Assembly (NCBI GenBank): GCA_905221615.1
Contig: CAJNDT010005545.1
Location: 492,239-556,238, forward strand
Reading direction: 5' to 3'
Length of the DNA stretch: 64,000 nucleotides
Source of the DNA: Symbiodinium sp. CCMP2592
Lineage: Eukaryota > Sar > Dinophyceae > Suessiales > Symbiodiniaceae
The notes beneath the pieces are model-generated. The model was not told the origin of the DNA, searched no databases, and saw only the letters and a list, made by a program, of their open reading frames with translations. Positions 49,825 to 60,049 of this stretch are shown piece after piece. Position 1 is the stretch's first letter. Every line of letters begins with the position of its first letter. Both the position numbers and the translations under genes were made by a program.

Positions 49825-50245
49825 GGGCACTCATAAGCCGGAAGCTCACAGCTCTAGGGTTTGGGGATCGCCCCCCAAACGCCGTGAAGGTATGTGAAGG
49901 CTCAGCGCTAGAGAACGACAAGTGCAGTTTCTATGAACCGCACTGATGCTCCTAGTTGCTTGCACAAGTCCCGTGTGAATCCCAAGCGCCCAGACGTGTA
50001 AACTCTCAAAGCCCTGGACCCTAAGAGTTGTAGAAGGCTTTTCGGGATACCTAGACGTGAGAGATTGGGGAAATTTTGGGCGTCAGGGCTTTCGGCATTT
50101 TTGGGGGTTTAAGTGAGATCTTTAGAGGTGTTTGGAGTCTAGAGCTTTTTGGTTCGGTGCATGTCGGAAAATTGGGAAGGGGGGAGGAGCTCCAAGTAGT
50201 GTAAACCCTAAACCTTAATTAAACCCTAAACTCTACAAACTCGGG

Positions 50246-50328
50246 GCCTATAACCCCAAAATAGTAGGGTTCATATAAGGAACCCAAAGAAAGGCCCAAG
50301 GTTTCTTAATCAGGTTCCTACATTAGGG
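50246..50328. mobile_element. Family Z element
   Basis: GGGCCTATAACCCCAAAATAG ... TTTCTTAATCAGGTTCCTACA. A truncated copy follows at 50508-50550. Confidence 0.7.
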
Positions 50329-50964
50329 TTCGAAGTAGCCTACACCCTAAACTTTAAACCCTACCGCAGCATGACAATGCCCAACCGGGTCATGATAGAC
50401 TCTAAGCTACCTGTCTATTCTCTCGGACCTCGTGTAGGTCGCGTTCATGGTGTGACTTACAGTGCCTTCGAGCGCCAGTTTGGTGGCGATGTCGTCAGAT
50501 TGGCAAGGGGTTATAGGCCCAGGGCTTTTTTTAATCAGGTTCCTACATTTAACCCAATCCTCGAACCCCAAACACTAAACTCCTGACCCCTTCTAGCGTG
50601 CGCCTTGGTCGCCCTGCGAGGGTTTCGCCTTGCCCGCGTCCCGGGGCGTCATCATCTGCGTGATGCCGAGCACCTGCTTTCCCGAGTGGGAGTGGGGATT
50701 TCAGCCTCGGGGGTTTATGGTTTGGAGTTTCGGGTTTCGGAGAGTAGACGACCGAAAAGACCACGGTATATCATCCTAGGTTTAAACAGATGAATCCGTA
50801 CACCTTAAGCCCTAAATCCCAGGCCCTGCCAGCCTTGAACAACAAGGTTCCGCAGTATTCCCTGAATACTAAGGGTACCCTTGTCCCCACCATTTGGTTT
50901 CCACGAGGGAACCCGAAAAGCGAAATGGCGTATGGGTACTGGGGAACGGAGGTGTATGTACTCT

Positions 50965-51300
50965 AATGTGCTAAGATGTACTATTATATTATATACTATC
51001 ATCTGCTCGAATGCAGTGTACTTCAATCTAGCATCATATGCGAATATATACTACAATACACTATCAAACACCACCATGTACACAAACATAGTAAAGCATA
51101 CTAGCATATGCTAAAACATATCATATAGTAAAATGTACGGTGATATGCTGTCATGTACTGGAATGTGCTAAGATGTATAACTGTATAACCATATACTATG
51201 AAAGCTATAACCTAGTATCATATACTATCATATACGGTCATATACTGTAGTATTCTCATGTGAAAAGTATTCTGACATATACTGTCATGTAAAATCATAC
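50965..51300. repeat. Low-complexity ATACTATCATATACT region
   Basis: Short words CTATCATATAC, ATGTACT and TATACTA recur irregularly; no gene. Confidence 0.7.
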
Positions 51301-51379
51301 AAGCTCAGCTTTGGCACTGCTGGTCAGTCGCACCTGCTCCTCGTAGCTCTTCAGAGGCTGCACGTCGCCCACATCGCCA

Positions 51380-51510
51380 ATGTCCCTTTTAAGGGTTTAG
51401 GGGTTTAGGGGTCCAAGGGTTTCGGGGTTTAGGGTTTAGGGGTTCAGGGCTCTGGGGTTCGGGTTTAGTAGGCGTTTCGGGTTCAGGGGTGTAGGGTTTA
51501 GGGGTTGGGG
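51380..51510. repeat. Telomere-like TTTAGGG tract
   Basis: TTTAGGGG and TTTCGGGG words. Confidence 0.75.
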
Positions 51511-51561
51511 GCTTAGGGCCTTGCACGGCCAAGAACTCTGGCCTCAAGAGCTTAGCTGCTA

Positions 51562-51895
51562 GGTCTTCGGAATTGTCCGTGCGCACGTGCCGCGATGCAA
51601 TGCGGAGACAGGACCTGCTGCCCGTGCCCCTGCTACTGCTCCTGCTGGTGCTACTGTTGCAACTGAAACAACTACCTCCACATCGACAACAAGTGGGAAT
51701 TTCGGAAAATTAGGGGTACCTTATTTTGGGTTCCTTATAATAAAGATCCTACTATTTAGGGTACTATATTAGGGTGCCCTCTTTTCGGAAACTCCCAAAA
51801 AGTGAGCCTCATTTGCCGCATCTTCTTCGACTTCTTCTCGAATTTCGTACTCTCCTTCCGCTCGGGGTCGGATGCTTTCCAACACGGTGGGGCAG
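51562..51895 (-). CDS. Exon pair joined across a family A introner, bracketed by a second copy
   Basis: Exon 51793-51895 (103 nt, acceptor AAATAG| from the family A element at 51900) reads TVLESIRPRAEGEYEIREEV then EEDAANEAHFLG. Exon 51562-51675 (114 nt) reads VVVSVATVAPAGAVAGARA then AGPVSALHRGTCARTIPKT and stops at TAG 51559. Intron 51676-51792: donor GGGA|GTTTCC, acceptor TGGAG|; phase 0, in frame. The first exon is glutamate-rich, the second alanine/valine-rich. Product unknown. Confidence 0.55.
51676..51792 (-). mobile_element. Introner, family A, 117-bp GT-AG intron
   Basis: Element 51694-51797: TGGGAATTTCGGAAAATTAGG opposite CTTTTCGGAAACTCCCA. The donor is inside the arm; the acceptor is 18 bp beyond the other end. 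Confidence 0.75.
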
Positions 51896-51899
51896 CTAT

Positions 51900-52004
51900 T
51901 TGGGAGTTTCCGAGAATAGGGGGTACCTTGTGTTGGGGTCCTTATAATCAGGAAACTACTATAAACGGTACCATATTAGGGTCCCCTACTTTCGGAAACC
52001 CCCA
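51900..52004. mobile_element. Family A TIR element
   Basis: TGGGAGTTTCCGAGAATAGGG ... CTACTTTCGGAAACCCCCA; same orientation as the copy at 51694. Confidence 0.85.
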
Positions 52005-52215
52005 GATTTAGTATCTTTAGACGTTAGAATGCACCAAGGGTGTGAATGAGTGCTCCTCGTCATACTTCAAGCACAGTCTAGAAATCCTCCATGGTTTTGG
52101 GCTTGAGCGCAGCCTTCTGTGCTCAAGCCGGTAAATTGTAATAAACATGCATCCCGATGCCAGCGGAAGACACCACATAAAACAACGCAAACCCAAGTGC
52201 GCACACACACACACG

Positions 52216-52218
<3 letters not shown>

Positions 52219-52250
<32 letters not shown>

Positions 52251-52285
52251 TACCCCCCCCTCCATTGACCTACCTTTGTTGGGGG
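52219..52285. repeat. Left boundary block of the 52-55 kb island
   Basis: (AT)n, a C-run, then CATTGACCTACCTTTGTTGG. The inverse of this arrangement occurs at 55005-55085. Confidence 0.75.
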
Positions 52286-52433
52286 TCTCAGGAGCAATGA
52301 GTGGCAGTGATGCATGGACAAGGGAGGGCCTATTTTTGTCGCCATTATTTTTTTGCACCTGTGGTTCTTTTCGCGTGTTTGTTATAGATAGTACTAGTAC
52401 TGGTAATAGTAAAAAGTAATAGAGTAGTACAAT

Positions 52434-52845
52434 CATAGACTAATAGACGAATAGACGAATAGACTAATAGACAGAATAAACTAGTAGACTAATAGACTAA
52501 TAGACTAATAGACGAATAGACGAATAGACGAATAGACGAGTAGACTAGTAGACTAATAGACTAATAGACTAAACAAACTAAACAGACTGAAAGACGAAAA
52601 GACTAATGGTGTTATAAAGTAACAAAGCAATAAAGCAATAGAGCAATAGAGCAATAGCAATAGAGTAATAAAGAAAGAGTAATAGTACAAGAAACAGTGC
52701 GTTCGAAGCGCGTGACCCGCAGGCTTTGCTCCATGACTTTATGCATTGGTAATGGTAATAGTAATAGTAATGGTAATAGTAATAGTGCTGCATAGTAATA
52801 GTAAAGCAGTACCAGTAACAGTAGCAATAGCAGTATTAGTAGTAC

Positions 52846-52890
<45 letters not shown>

Positions 52891-53345
52891 GAGTAGTAGC
52901 AGAGTAATAGAGTCATGGAGTCATAGAGTCATAGAGGAAATAAAGTAGATAGAGTAATAGAGTAATAAATAGAGTTAGTGGAGTAGTAGAGTAATAGAGT
53001 ATTAGAGTAATAGAGTAATAGAGTAATAGAGTAATCGAGTAATCGAGTAATCGAGTAATAGAGTAATGGAGTAATAGAGTAATAGAGTGAGAGTATAAGA
53101 GTAATAGGGTCATAGAGTAATAGAGTAATAGAGTATTTGAGTAATAGAGTAATAGAGTAATAGAGCTTTTGGAGTAAGAGAGTAATAGAGTAATAGAGTA
53201 ATAGAGTAACAGAGTAATAAACTAATAAAGTACTAGAGTAATAGAGTAATAGAGCTTTTGGAGTAAGAGAGTAATAGGGTCATAGGTAATAGAGTAATAG
53301 AGTCATAGAGTATAAGAGTATGAGAGTAACAGAGTAACAGGGCCC
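52434..53345. repeat. Drifting 8-bp satellite (AGANNAAT)n
   Basis: Successive zones of AGACTAAT/AGACGAAT, AGAGCAAT and AGAGTAAT keep an 8-bp period, with intervening (TAG)n and GTAATA tracts near 52745-52905. Confidence 0.85.
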
Positions 53346-53399
53346 AGGGCCCCAAACAAACAACAAAAAATGGCAGCAGAAGCAGAAAACTAATGTGGC

Positions 53400-54870
53400 C
53401 AGATATTCTCGGCCCCAAGTTCAAGACTCCAAAAGATTGAGGCCTCTCAGCACTTTGGAACTGTGAGAGCTGCAAAACCTGGAGCGGCCCCAATCTTTTT
53501 GAGATTCAAGACTCAAAAAGATTGAGGCCTCTCAGCACTTTGGGACTGTGGGAGCTCCAAAACACTGAGAGGCCTCAATCTTTTATGATTTTGAAGCCAA
53601 AACGCTGGGAGGCCCCAAAAGACTCAAAAGACTCAATCTTTTGGAGGTCTTAGGAAACTAGCTTTAAAATCAATAAGATTGAGGCCTCTCAGTGTTTTGG
53701 AATCTGGAAGCTGCAAAACATTGAGAGGCCTCAAATTTTCTGAGGTTCGGGATTCCAAAAGATTGAGGCCTCTCAATGTTTTGGAATTTGGAAGCTGCAA
53801 AACACTGAGAGGCTTCAATTTTTCTGAGGTTCGGGATTCCAAAAGATTGAGGCCTCTCAATGTTTTGGAATCTGGAAGCTGCAAAACACTGAGAGGCCTC
53901 AATCTTTTTATGATTTTGAAGCCAAAACGCTGGGAGGCACCAAAAGACTCAAAAGACTCAATCTTTTGGAGGTCTTAGGAAACTAGCCTTAAAATCAATA
54001 AGATTGAGGCCTCTCAGTGTTTTGGAATCTGGAAGCTGCAAAACATTGAGAGGCCTCAAATTTTCTGAGGTTCGGGATTCCAAAAGATTGAGGCCTCTCA
54101 ATGTTTTGGAATTTGGAAGCTGCAAAACACTGAGAAGCCTCAATTTTTCTGAGGTTCGGGATTCCAAAAGATTGAGGCCTCTCAATGTTTTGGAATCTGG
54201 AAGCTGCAAAACACTGAGAGGCATCAATTTTTCTGAGTTTCGGGATTCCAAAAGATTGAGGCCTCTCAGTGTTTTGGAATCTGGAAGCTGCAAAACACTG
54301 AGAGGCCTCAATCTTATTGATTTTAAGGCTAGTTTCCTAAGACCTCCAAAAGATTGAGTCTTTTGAGTCTTTTGGGGCCTCCAAGCGTTTTGGCTTCAAA
54401 ATCATAAAAAGATTGAGGCCTCTCAGTGTTTTGGAATCTGGAAGCTGCAAAACACTGAGAGGCCTCAATTTTTCTGAGGTTCGGGATTCCAAAAGATTGA
54501 GGCCTCTCAATGTTTTGGAATCTGGAAGCTGCAAAACACTGAGAGGCCTCAATTTTTCTGAGGTTCGGGATTCCAAAAGATTGAGGCCTCTCAGTGTTTT
54601 GGAATCTGGAAGCTGCAAAACACTGAGAGGCCTCAATTTTTCTGATGTTGGTTATAGTTTCCCAAGACCTCCAAAAGATTGAGTCTTTTGAGTCTTTTGG
54701 GGCCTCCCAGCGTTTTGGCTTCAAAATCATAAAAAGATTGAGGCCTCTCAATGTTTTGGAATCTGGAAGCTGCAAAACACTGAGAGGCCTCAATTTTTCT
54801 GAGGTTCGGGATTCCAAAAGATTGAGGCCTCTCAGTGTTTTGCAGCGCCCAGAGTTCCAAGGTGCTGCGA
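53400..54870. repeat. Hierarchical palindrome of about 14 hairpin units
   Basis: Each roughly 84-bp unit pairs GATTGAGGCCTCTCAGTG with CACTGAGAGGCCTCAATC around a GAATCTGGAAGCTG-type loop. A longer spacer (TTGAAGCCAAAACGCTGGG ... CTTAGGAAACTAG) appears twice forward (53582-53677, 53907-54000) and twice inverted (54313-54409, 54650-54737), centred near 54158. Because the unit is 28 codons long, both strands carry long open frames that are by-products of the repeat. Confidence 0.9.
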
Positions 54871-55004
54871 GGCCAAAAATTTTTTTGGTTTTGGATACAG
54901 TCTCCCTCAACCTCCGAAAGATTGAGTCTTTTAAGAAACTAGGTCTTTGGGAACGCCGCTCCATTCGGGTACACCCCGCCCCGACCCACCCTTGCCTTTC
55001 AAAA

Positions 55005-55046
55005 AGACCAAAAAGGGTAGGTCAATGGGGGGGGGGGGGGGGGGTA

Positions 55047-55085
<39 letters not shown>
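55005..55085. repeat. Right boundary block of the 52-55 kb island
   Basis: CCAAAAAGGGTAGGTCAATG, a run of about 19 G, TACC and (AT)n: the inverse of 52219-52285. Confidence 0.75.
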
Positions 55086-55087
<2 letters not shown>

Positions 55088-55249
55088 TACATGCACCAAG
55101 CTCCGCCCTACTACAAGATCCAGAAGCCACGTCCTCTCTGAACACCCTTCGGACAACCTTTAAAGTACCTTTGCCCTAAACCCTAATTCAAACCGCTAAA
55201 CCCTATCCCCCTAACGCCTAAACCCATTTCAAAGGTTGACGGCAGCAAG

Positions 55250-55440
55250 CGCTCCTCAATGGACATGAAGGGGGACCTTGGCCGAATGTTTGACAATTTG
55301 GCCCCAAAATGAGACGGGAGTCGAGAAATCTAAAGAGGATCTTGGCCGCGGCTTATCGGTTTAGGGTTTAGAGGCCGAATGATTGAAATCGGCCCCAGAA
55401 TGATGAAGTTCGCGAGACGAGATTTGAGAAACCCAGCAGA
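55250..55440. repeat. Diverged direct duplication
   Basis: GGCCGAATGTTTGACAATTTGGCCCC and GGCCGAATGATTGAAATCGG start two related stretches containing CGAGA(A/T) words. Coding sense unclear. Confidence 0.5.
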
Positions 55441-55724
55441 CAGACCTGCTAGGATTCATCGTTGAGGATGACGAATTTTCCGAAAATTCTATATCGTGAG
55501 CCCCGGACACTGAAACAGAAACCCTAAAACGCCATTCCTGAACTCCAGTTCAGCTCGGATCCTCTGGCAGTCAATGTAACTGTATAATAACAATGAGAAT
55601 AGTAATAGTAACGGTACTATGTAGCTGTAGATACTTCAGGTGCTTGCGAAACCCTGAACTATCCAGAGAATGGACAAACTTGGAACAAGCACGGAATTGT
55701 ACGGCTGCATGTACGTGAAGGTGA

Positions 55725-55870
55725 GTATGTGCATGTGTATATGTATATGTATATGTATATTATATATATAGATGTCTGTATATATCTGTATATGTATACA
55801 GTGGAATATGTGCATGTATGTGCTCACAGACATAGACACATACATGAGCCTGTACATGTACATGTATGTA
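55725..55870. repeat. TATGTA/CATG microsatellite region
   Basis: ATGTATATGTATATG and ACATGTACATGTATG tracts. Confidence 0.85.
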
Positions 55871-55895
55871 GGTGCGAACACATTCGGGGTACAGA

Positions 55896-56005
55896 CATAT
55901 GGGTGGTTGTCAAAATTAAGGTCCCTTTTTGGGCACCCTAAATATTAGTGCGGTACTATATTCGGGACCCAGAAAGGAACCCTAATTTTGACAACCACCC
56001 ATATG
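55896..56005. mobile_element. Family B TIR element, duplication ATAT
   Basis: CATAT|GGGTGGTTGTCAAAATT ... AATTTTGACAACCACCC|ATATG. Best-preserved family B copy. Confidence 0.9.
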
Positions 56006-56288
56006 CATGCATCCATAAACTATCGCGCCAAGGAAAGGATCAGACCGCTAGTCGGTCCAGGGCTTGGGTGGTTTTTTAGAGTTTAAGTGGCTTCAGGTCC
56101 AGTGTTCAGGGATCGGAAACACCCATCCGATGTCCCTTCGCTGCTCCTGAAACCTCCGAGTGTCGCAGTGTGCAACCGTCAGCTACATAATAATCAGCAG
56201 TCTCAGCAGCTGGGTTGATCAGTTTGCAATTTGCGGCTGTCGCAAGGGGAGATGAGCTCCTAAACTTTCTGGGCTGGTGCAAACTCAC

Positions 56289-56387
56289 CTTATCTTCCTG
56301 TTCTTCTTTCAACTCGCTATCGTGAGGACAGTAGTGGAAAAAAACCCACCCCCGTGCATGTGCGGACCCCATTGTTGCCTTTGCCAC
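56289..56387 (-). CDS. Putative exon with consensus donor
   Basis: Reads AKATMGSAHARGWVFFHYCP then HDSELKEEQEDK and ends at AAG|GTGAGTTTG. A further minus-strand frame at 56106-56250 (ANCKLINPAAETADYYVADG) is coding-like. Product unknown. Confidence 0.45.
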
Positions 56388-56815
56388 AAGGGGTGTACCC
56401 CTAGCCCTATCTATCTCTCTCCGTCTCTCTCGCTAGATATATCTCTATCTGTCTCTCACTCTCTCTCGCCCTCTCTCCTTCGCTCTTTGGCAGCCTTGGG
56501 CTAGTCCCAGCAGGGCATCCGACCACAACGGCTTAGATGGCCGGTCGTCGACATCTTCCTGACAAAGACCCAGCACAGGATTGAAGGTCTAGGATTCATG
56601 GTTCAAGGTCATCTCGATATCTAGGAGGTACGACGATGATGGGAGTACGACGATGATGCCAAGACTAATGACAAGCAAATCCACTCCTTACATAAACATG
56701 ATGGTGGAGGAGATCGTGTTGGGACCCGAATGGCTTTGACTTCCCGGCTTTGTCTGCTTCTGCAAGGCCCGCCAAATCTTGAAATGAATCCCTTCATACC
56801 CTAGTTCAACCCGCT

Positions 56816-57028
56816 AATGTAGGAACCTGATTAGGAAACCCTGGGCCTATAACCCCAAAATAATAGGATTCATATACAGAACCCTACTAACGGCCCAAGG
56901 CTTCTTCATCAGGCTCCTACATTACCCATATAGATCCCTTATATTACCTTTATAGATACCTTATAGTAACCCTTATAGATCCCTTCTGATAACGCTTATA
57001 TGGTTCCTGCATTAGGGTTGGAGTTTGG
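56816..57028. mobile_element. Complete family Z element plus 100-bp tail
   Basis: TGTAGGAACCTGATTAGGAA opposite TTCTTCATCAGGCTCCTACA, then the same TTATAGATCCC tail as at 49553. Confidence 0.8.
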
Positions 57029-57081
57029 GGCTCAGGCAGTGACTTGCAGGGACCAGAAATTTGAGCTGCCACAGCACAATC

Positions 57082-57185
57082 TGGGAGTTTCCGAAAATAG
57101 GGGGTACCTTATTGTGGGGTCCTTACAATAAGGATCCTACTATCTAGGGTCCTATCTTAGGGTCCCCTATTTTTGGAAACGCCCA
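57082..57185. mobile_element. Family A TIR element
   Basis: TGGGAGTTTCCGAAAATAGGG ... CTATTTTTGGAAACGCCCA. Confidence 0.85.
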
Positions 57186-57198
57186 TATCCATAGCCAA

Positions 57199-57363
57199 GC
57201 TGTTTTCTTAATTTAGAACAGCATTTATTTACAAGATTGCGCGTCCACCTTGCACCCCCTGAAGCTTCGGACACGGCACAATCCGCGTAGTAAAAGGTGT
57301 TTTCTTAACTTAGAAGAGCGATTATTTATAAGTTCGCGCGTCCACCTTGCACCCCCTGGAGTG
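57199..57363. repeat. 97-bp direct duplication
   Basis: TGTTTTCTTAA(C/T)TTAGAA and GCGCGTCCACCTTGCACCCC recur 97 bp apart. Confidence 0.8.
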
Positions 57364-57696
57364 CCGGAGACCCTAGGAGCCCCTTGAGCACTCAGCGACC
57401 AAAGGCGACCATGAACTCTTTGCAGTTCGGGGCTATTCCTAGCAAGCTTCGCTGCCTTAGCTCCTGTGACATCTCAAGACGGCGAAACCTGGCCCCCCGC
57501 CCCAAAAGCATAGCTAGGGTATCGGCTATCGAAGTTTAGAGTAACAGTAGGGACGAGAGGGCTTGGGCATTAGGGGTTTGGGGGGGGTGAGTGTTTAGAG
57601 TTCCTTCATCCCCGAACGCGCTAGCCGTCAGATCTCTGCAAATCCGATACTATGTGCCGACAACGCCGCGTGAGCTAGCGATTAACCCTGAACCCT

Positions 57697-57850
57697 GAAC
57701 CTTCAACCCTATACCTTATACCCTATACCCTAAACCCTAAAACCTGAAACCCTAAGGCCCTAAACCCTAAACCTTCAACCCTATACCTTATACCCTATAC
57801 CCTAAAACCCTAAGGCCCTAAACCTTCAACCCTATATACCCTAAACCAAA
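57697..57850. repeat. Tandem CCCTATACC/CCCTAAA block
   Basis: CTTCAACCCTATACCTTATA followed by CCCTATACCCTAAA repeats two to three times. Confidence 0.8.
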
Positions 57851-57953
57851 ACTCTGTATCCCAGAAGCCCAAAGCCCCCTTGGCCCCTTGCATTGAAGAG
57901 TCTCCTCTCCCAGTCACGCAGTGCGGTCCTTTGTTGAAATCTCGCGGCTTACT

Positions 57954-58024
57954 ACATGGGTGGTTGTCTAAGTTATGGTCCCTTTTGAGTACCTTAAATA
58001 TTAGGTGCCGTATTATAATAAGGA
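57954..58024. mobile_element. Family B element, right half lost
   Basis: ACATGGGTGGTTGTCTAAGTT ... TATTATAATAAGGACCC then unrelated sequence. Confidence 0.7.
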
Positions 58025-58521
58025 CCCTCCGGATCTAAGGACTCAAATTGTAAGGCTTTTGGGCCCAAAGACCATACTATATAATGGGCTATTTTGATCC
58101 CCAGGGCTACATGGGACCGTTAGGGCTTAGGGCCCAGGGTCTAGGGGGGTTTGAGTAACTCGAATCCGGTTCCGGGTTTTGGAGGTCTAGGTTTATAACA
58201 GAAATATATACAAAGACCACAATTATCCGAGCAGGGTGTGGGGGTCCATGCTAGTACAGTTATTTCTAATATAAGGACGAAGGAAGCTACCACTGATTTA
58301 TCAGACCTCAGCTTCTCTACACTTAGGTTTGAGGGATTAGGGTTTAGGGTTCCCATAGAGCTCTTCAAGATCTTACAAGTTGACAAAGACCATCGTGCAA
58401 CCCGAATGACACCCTACGATTGGCTGAGTGGTTTAGGGCTTGGGCTTCAGGGTTGCAGAGTTTCGGGTTCAGGGTTGGGGTTTGGGCGCTTGGGCCTTCA
58501 CGGCTAAACCTGCACCAATAC

Positions 58522-59369
58522 CTTGAAACAGCTGCCCAACGCTAAACCAAATGAGTCTGTAAGCTTGCATACAACTTATGTCTACCCAGAGGCCCCATAG
58601 TAGTTCCTTTTTGGGGTTCATATACAGAATCCTATAAGGTAAATCTTAAAGGGAACTACTATGGGGCCTCTGGGTAGGCTGCGGTTTCTCAAGGCCTCAG
58701 CCAGGCACCTTGAACACGACTTCGCGAGGAAAACTCTACTGATATGAACAACAAAAGTGAGCACTACTTAGCAGCCACGGTTTAGGGTTTAGGGTTTAGG
58801 GTACTTAGCAGTATAACTGCATTGAAAGAATAGGATCGGGATGCCCATATTTCGTGCTCGTTGCTTTTCCATAGTCGGTCATAGTGAACGCTGCAAGCCC
58901 CATTGAGCTCGACGTTAAGCCCTTGGGTCAGGGAGTGTGCCTGAGTCTTTCGGAGTAATCCTGTACTGCACATCCTGTGCTTCAAGCATCCAATGGTAAA
59001 AGGAGGGACCCTTAATGAGGACCCCTAAGTACCCTTAATATAGCTACTATATACCCACTATATAGCCCATTATAGGGGTCCCCATTAAGGATCCCTCCTT
59101 TTCCCCTTTGGAAGCAGCAGTTCCGGCCACCTCGATTCCAATTGTTCGGGGCTCCTTCTTGCAAGAATCCCACTACATACTGTTGATGATATAAATCCTG
59201 CACTACCTTAAGGACCCTGAACTATGGGAATTATGGTATATTCCTTATTATGGGTAATGCAGGATTTATATCATCAACCGTAGTTCTACATAGGGGGTCT
59301 TGGGGTACACCGCTTCTTGTCGAATCCCCTTTCGAGGCCTGTCGTCAGGTTCCTCTCTCGACAAAGGTC
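58522..59369 (-). CDS. Multi-exon gene model with family O, P and D introns
   Basis: Exons right to left: 59279-59369 (91 nt, acceptor TTTGCAG|; PLSREEPDDRPRKGIRQEAV then YPKTPYVEL); about 59105-59172 (GILARRSPEQLESRWPELLL then PK); about 58815-58980 (GLLRKTQAHSLTQGLNVEL then VHYDRLWKSNEHEIWASRS); 58680-58738 (RVFLAKSCSRCLAEALRNR); 58522-58581 (ISCMQAYRLIWFSVGQLFQ, donor CAAG|GTATTG). Introns 59173-59278 (family O) and 58582-58679 (family D) join in frame. The family P intron (58990-59111) probably uses a GA donor, and the 58739-58815 junction is unresolved. Arginine-rich; not recognised. Best multi-exon model in the window. Confidence 0.55.
58582..58679 (-). mobile_element. Introner, family D, 98-bp GC-AG intron
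   Basis: CTACCCAGAGGCCCCATAGTAG opposite CTACTATGGGGCCTCTGGGTAG. Donor CGCA|GCCTACCC, acceptor GGGTAG|; split codon AAC. Confidence 0.8.
58990..59111. mobile_element. Family P TIR element, probable intron
   Basis: CCAATGGTAAAAGGAGGGACCC opposite GGATCCCTCCTTTTCCCCTTTGG. Confidence 0.8.
59173..59278 (-). mobile_element. Introner, family O, 106-bp GT-AG intron
   Basis: Element 59182-59278: GTTGATGATATAAATCCTGCA opposite TGCAGGATTTATATCATCAAC. Donor TACG|GTTGATG, acceptor GTATGTAG|. Confidence 0.8.
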
Positions 59370-59550
59370 CTGCAAAAAGCCTATGAAAAAGAACAGAAAC
59401 CTAGAAGGTTTAGGGTTTAGGGCTCAGGGTTTAGGAATCCCATCAAACCGTGAACCTCAAAAAAGGAATGTACCTTGGATCATGAAGTTAGTCCTCCTAT
59501 ACTTCAAGGTATACCTGTGGATCCGAAACCCTACTGATCTAAGAACTATA

Positions 59551-59675
59551 CTCAAGGAGGGACCCTTACTAAGGACCCCTAGGTATATACCCTTAATATA
59601 GCAATTATATACCCATTATATAGCCCCATTATAGGGTAGGGGTCCCCATTAAGGGTCCCTCCTTTTCCCCTTTGA
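59551..59675. mobile_element. Family P TIR element
   Basis: CTCAAGGAGGGACCCTTACT ... AGGGTCCCTCCTTTTCCCCTTTGA. Confidence 0.8.
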
Positions 59676-59825
59676 TATACCTCGCGATTAACGGGCCGAA
59701 ATATGCCGCACATACTCTACACTCTACACCTGACATATCTCGCTTAGGAAATCTGGGGCCCTCCTTAAACCCCTAAACTCTAAACCCCTAAACCCCTTAA
59801 ACTCCTAAACCCCAGAACTCCTACA

Positions 59826-59932
59826 GTAGAAGCCAGAAAGACGGACCAGGAACCTCCTCCTGCCCGTAAGGTAAGGTATAGGGGATCCCAGCACTGATCA
59901 TCGTATATCCATGTCCCACCTTTCTGGGATTC
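59826..59932. mobile_element. Family L element, degenerate
   Basis: GTAGAAGCCAGAAAGACGGACC ... GTCCCACCTTTCTGGGATTC. Confidence 0.45.
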
Positions 59933-60049
59933 ACGTTAAACTCTTAAACCCGAAGCTACTGCCGCCAAGCCGCGGCTTCGATGCCATCTTTGCCTGGGGC
60001 CGATCATCCTCGCAGCTGCTCTTCGTAGTAGGGTATTCCAAAGACTTGT

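Noticed and set aside
52017-52436. 139-aa minus-strand frame and its plus counterpart
   Set aside because: Crosses (AT)n and (CA)n microsatellites and a C-run; isoleucine/tyrosine runs are repeat artefacts.
53400-54870. CRISPR-like array of regularly spaced palindromic repeats
   Set aside because: Spacers are themselves repeated and mirrored, units are about 84 bp, there are no cas-like genes, and the genome is eukaryotic.
53679-55163. Long open frames of 90-211 codons on both strands
   Set aside because: They follow from an 84-bp (28-codon) palindromic repeat and encode the same peptide on both strands; no start context or other coding support.
55725-55881. Frames rich in tyrosine, methionine and histidine
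   Set aside because: Products of TATG/TGTA microsatellites.
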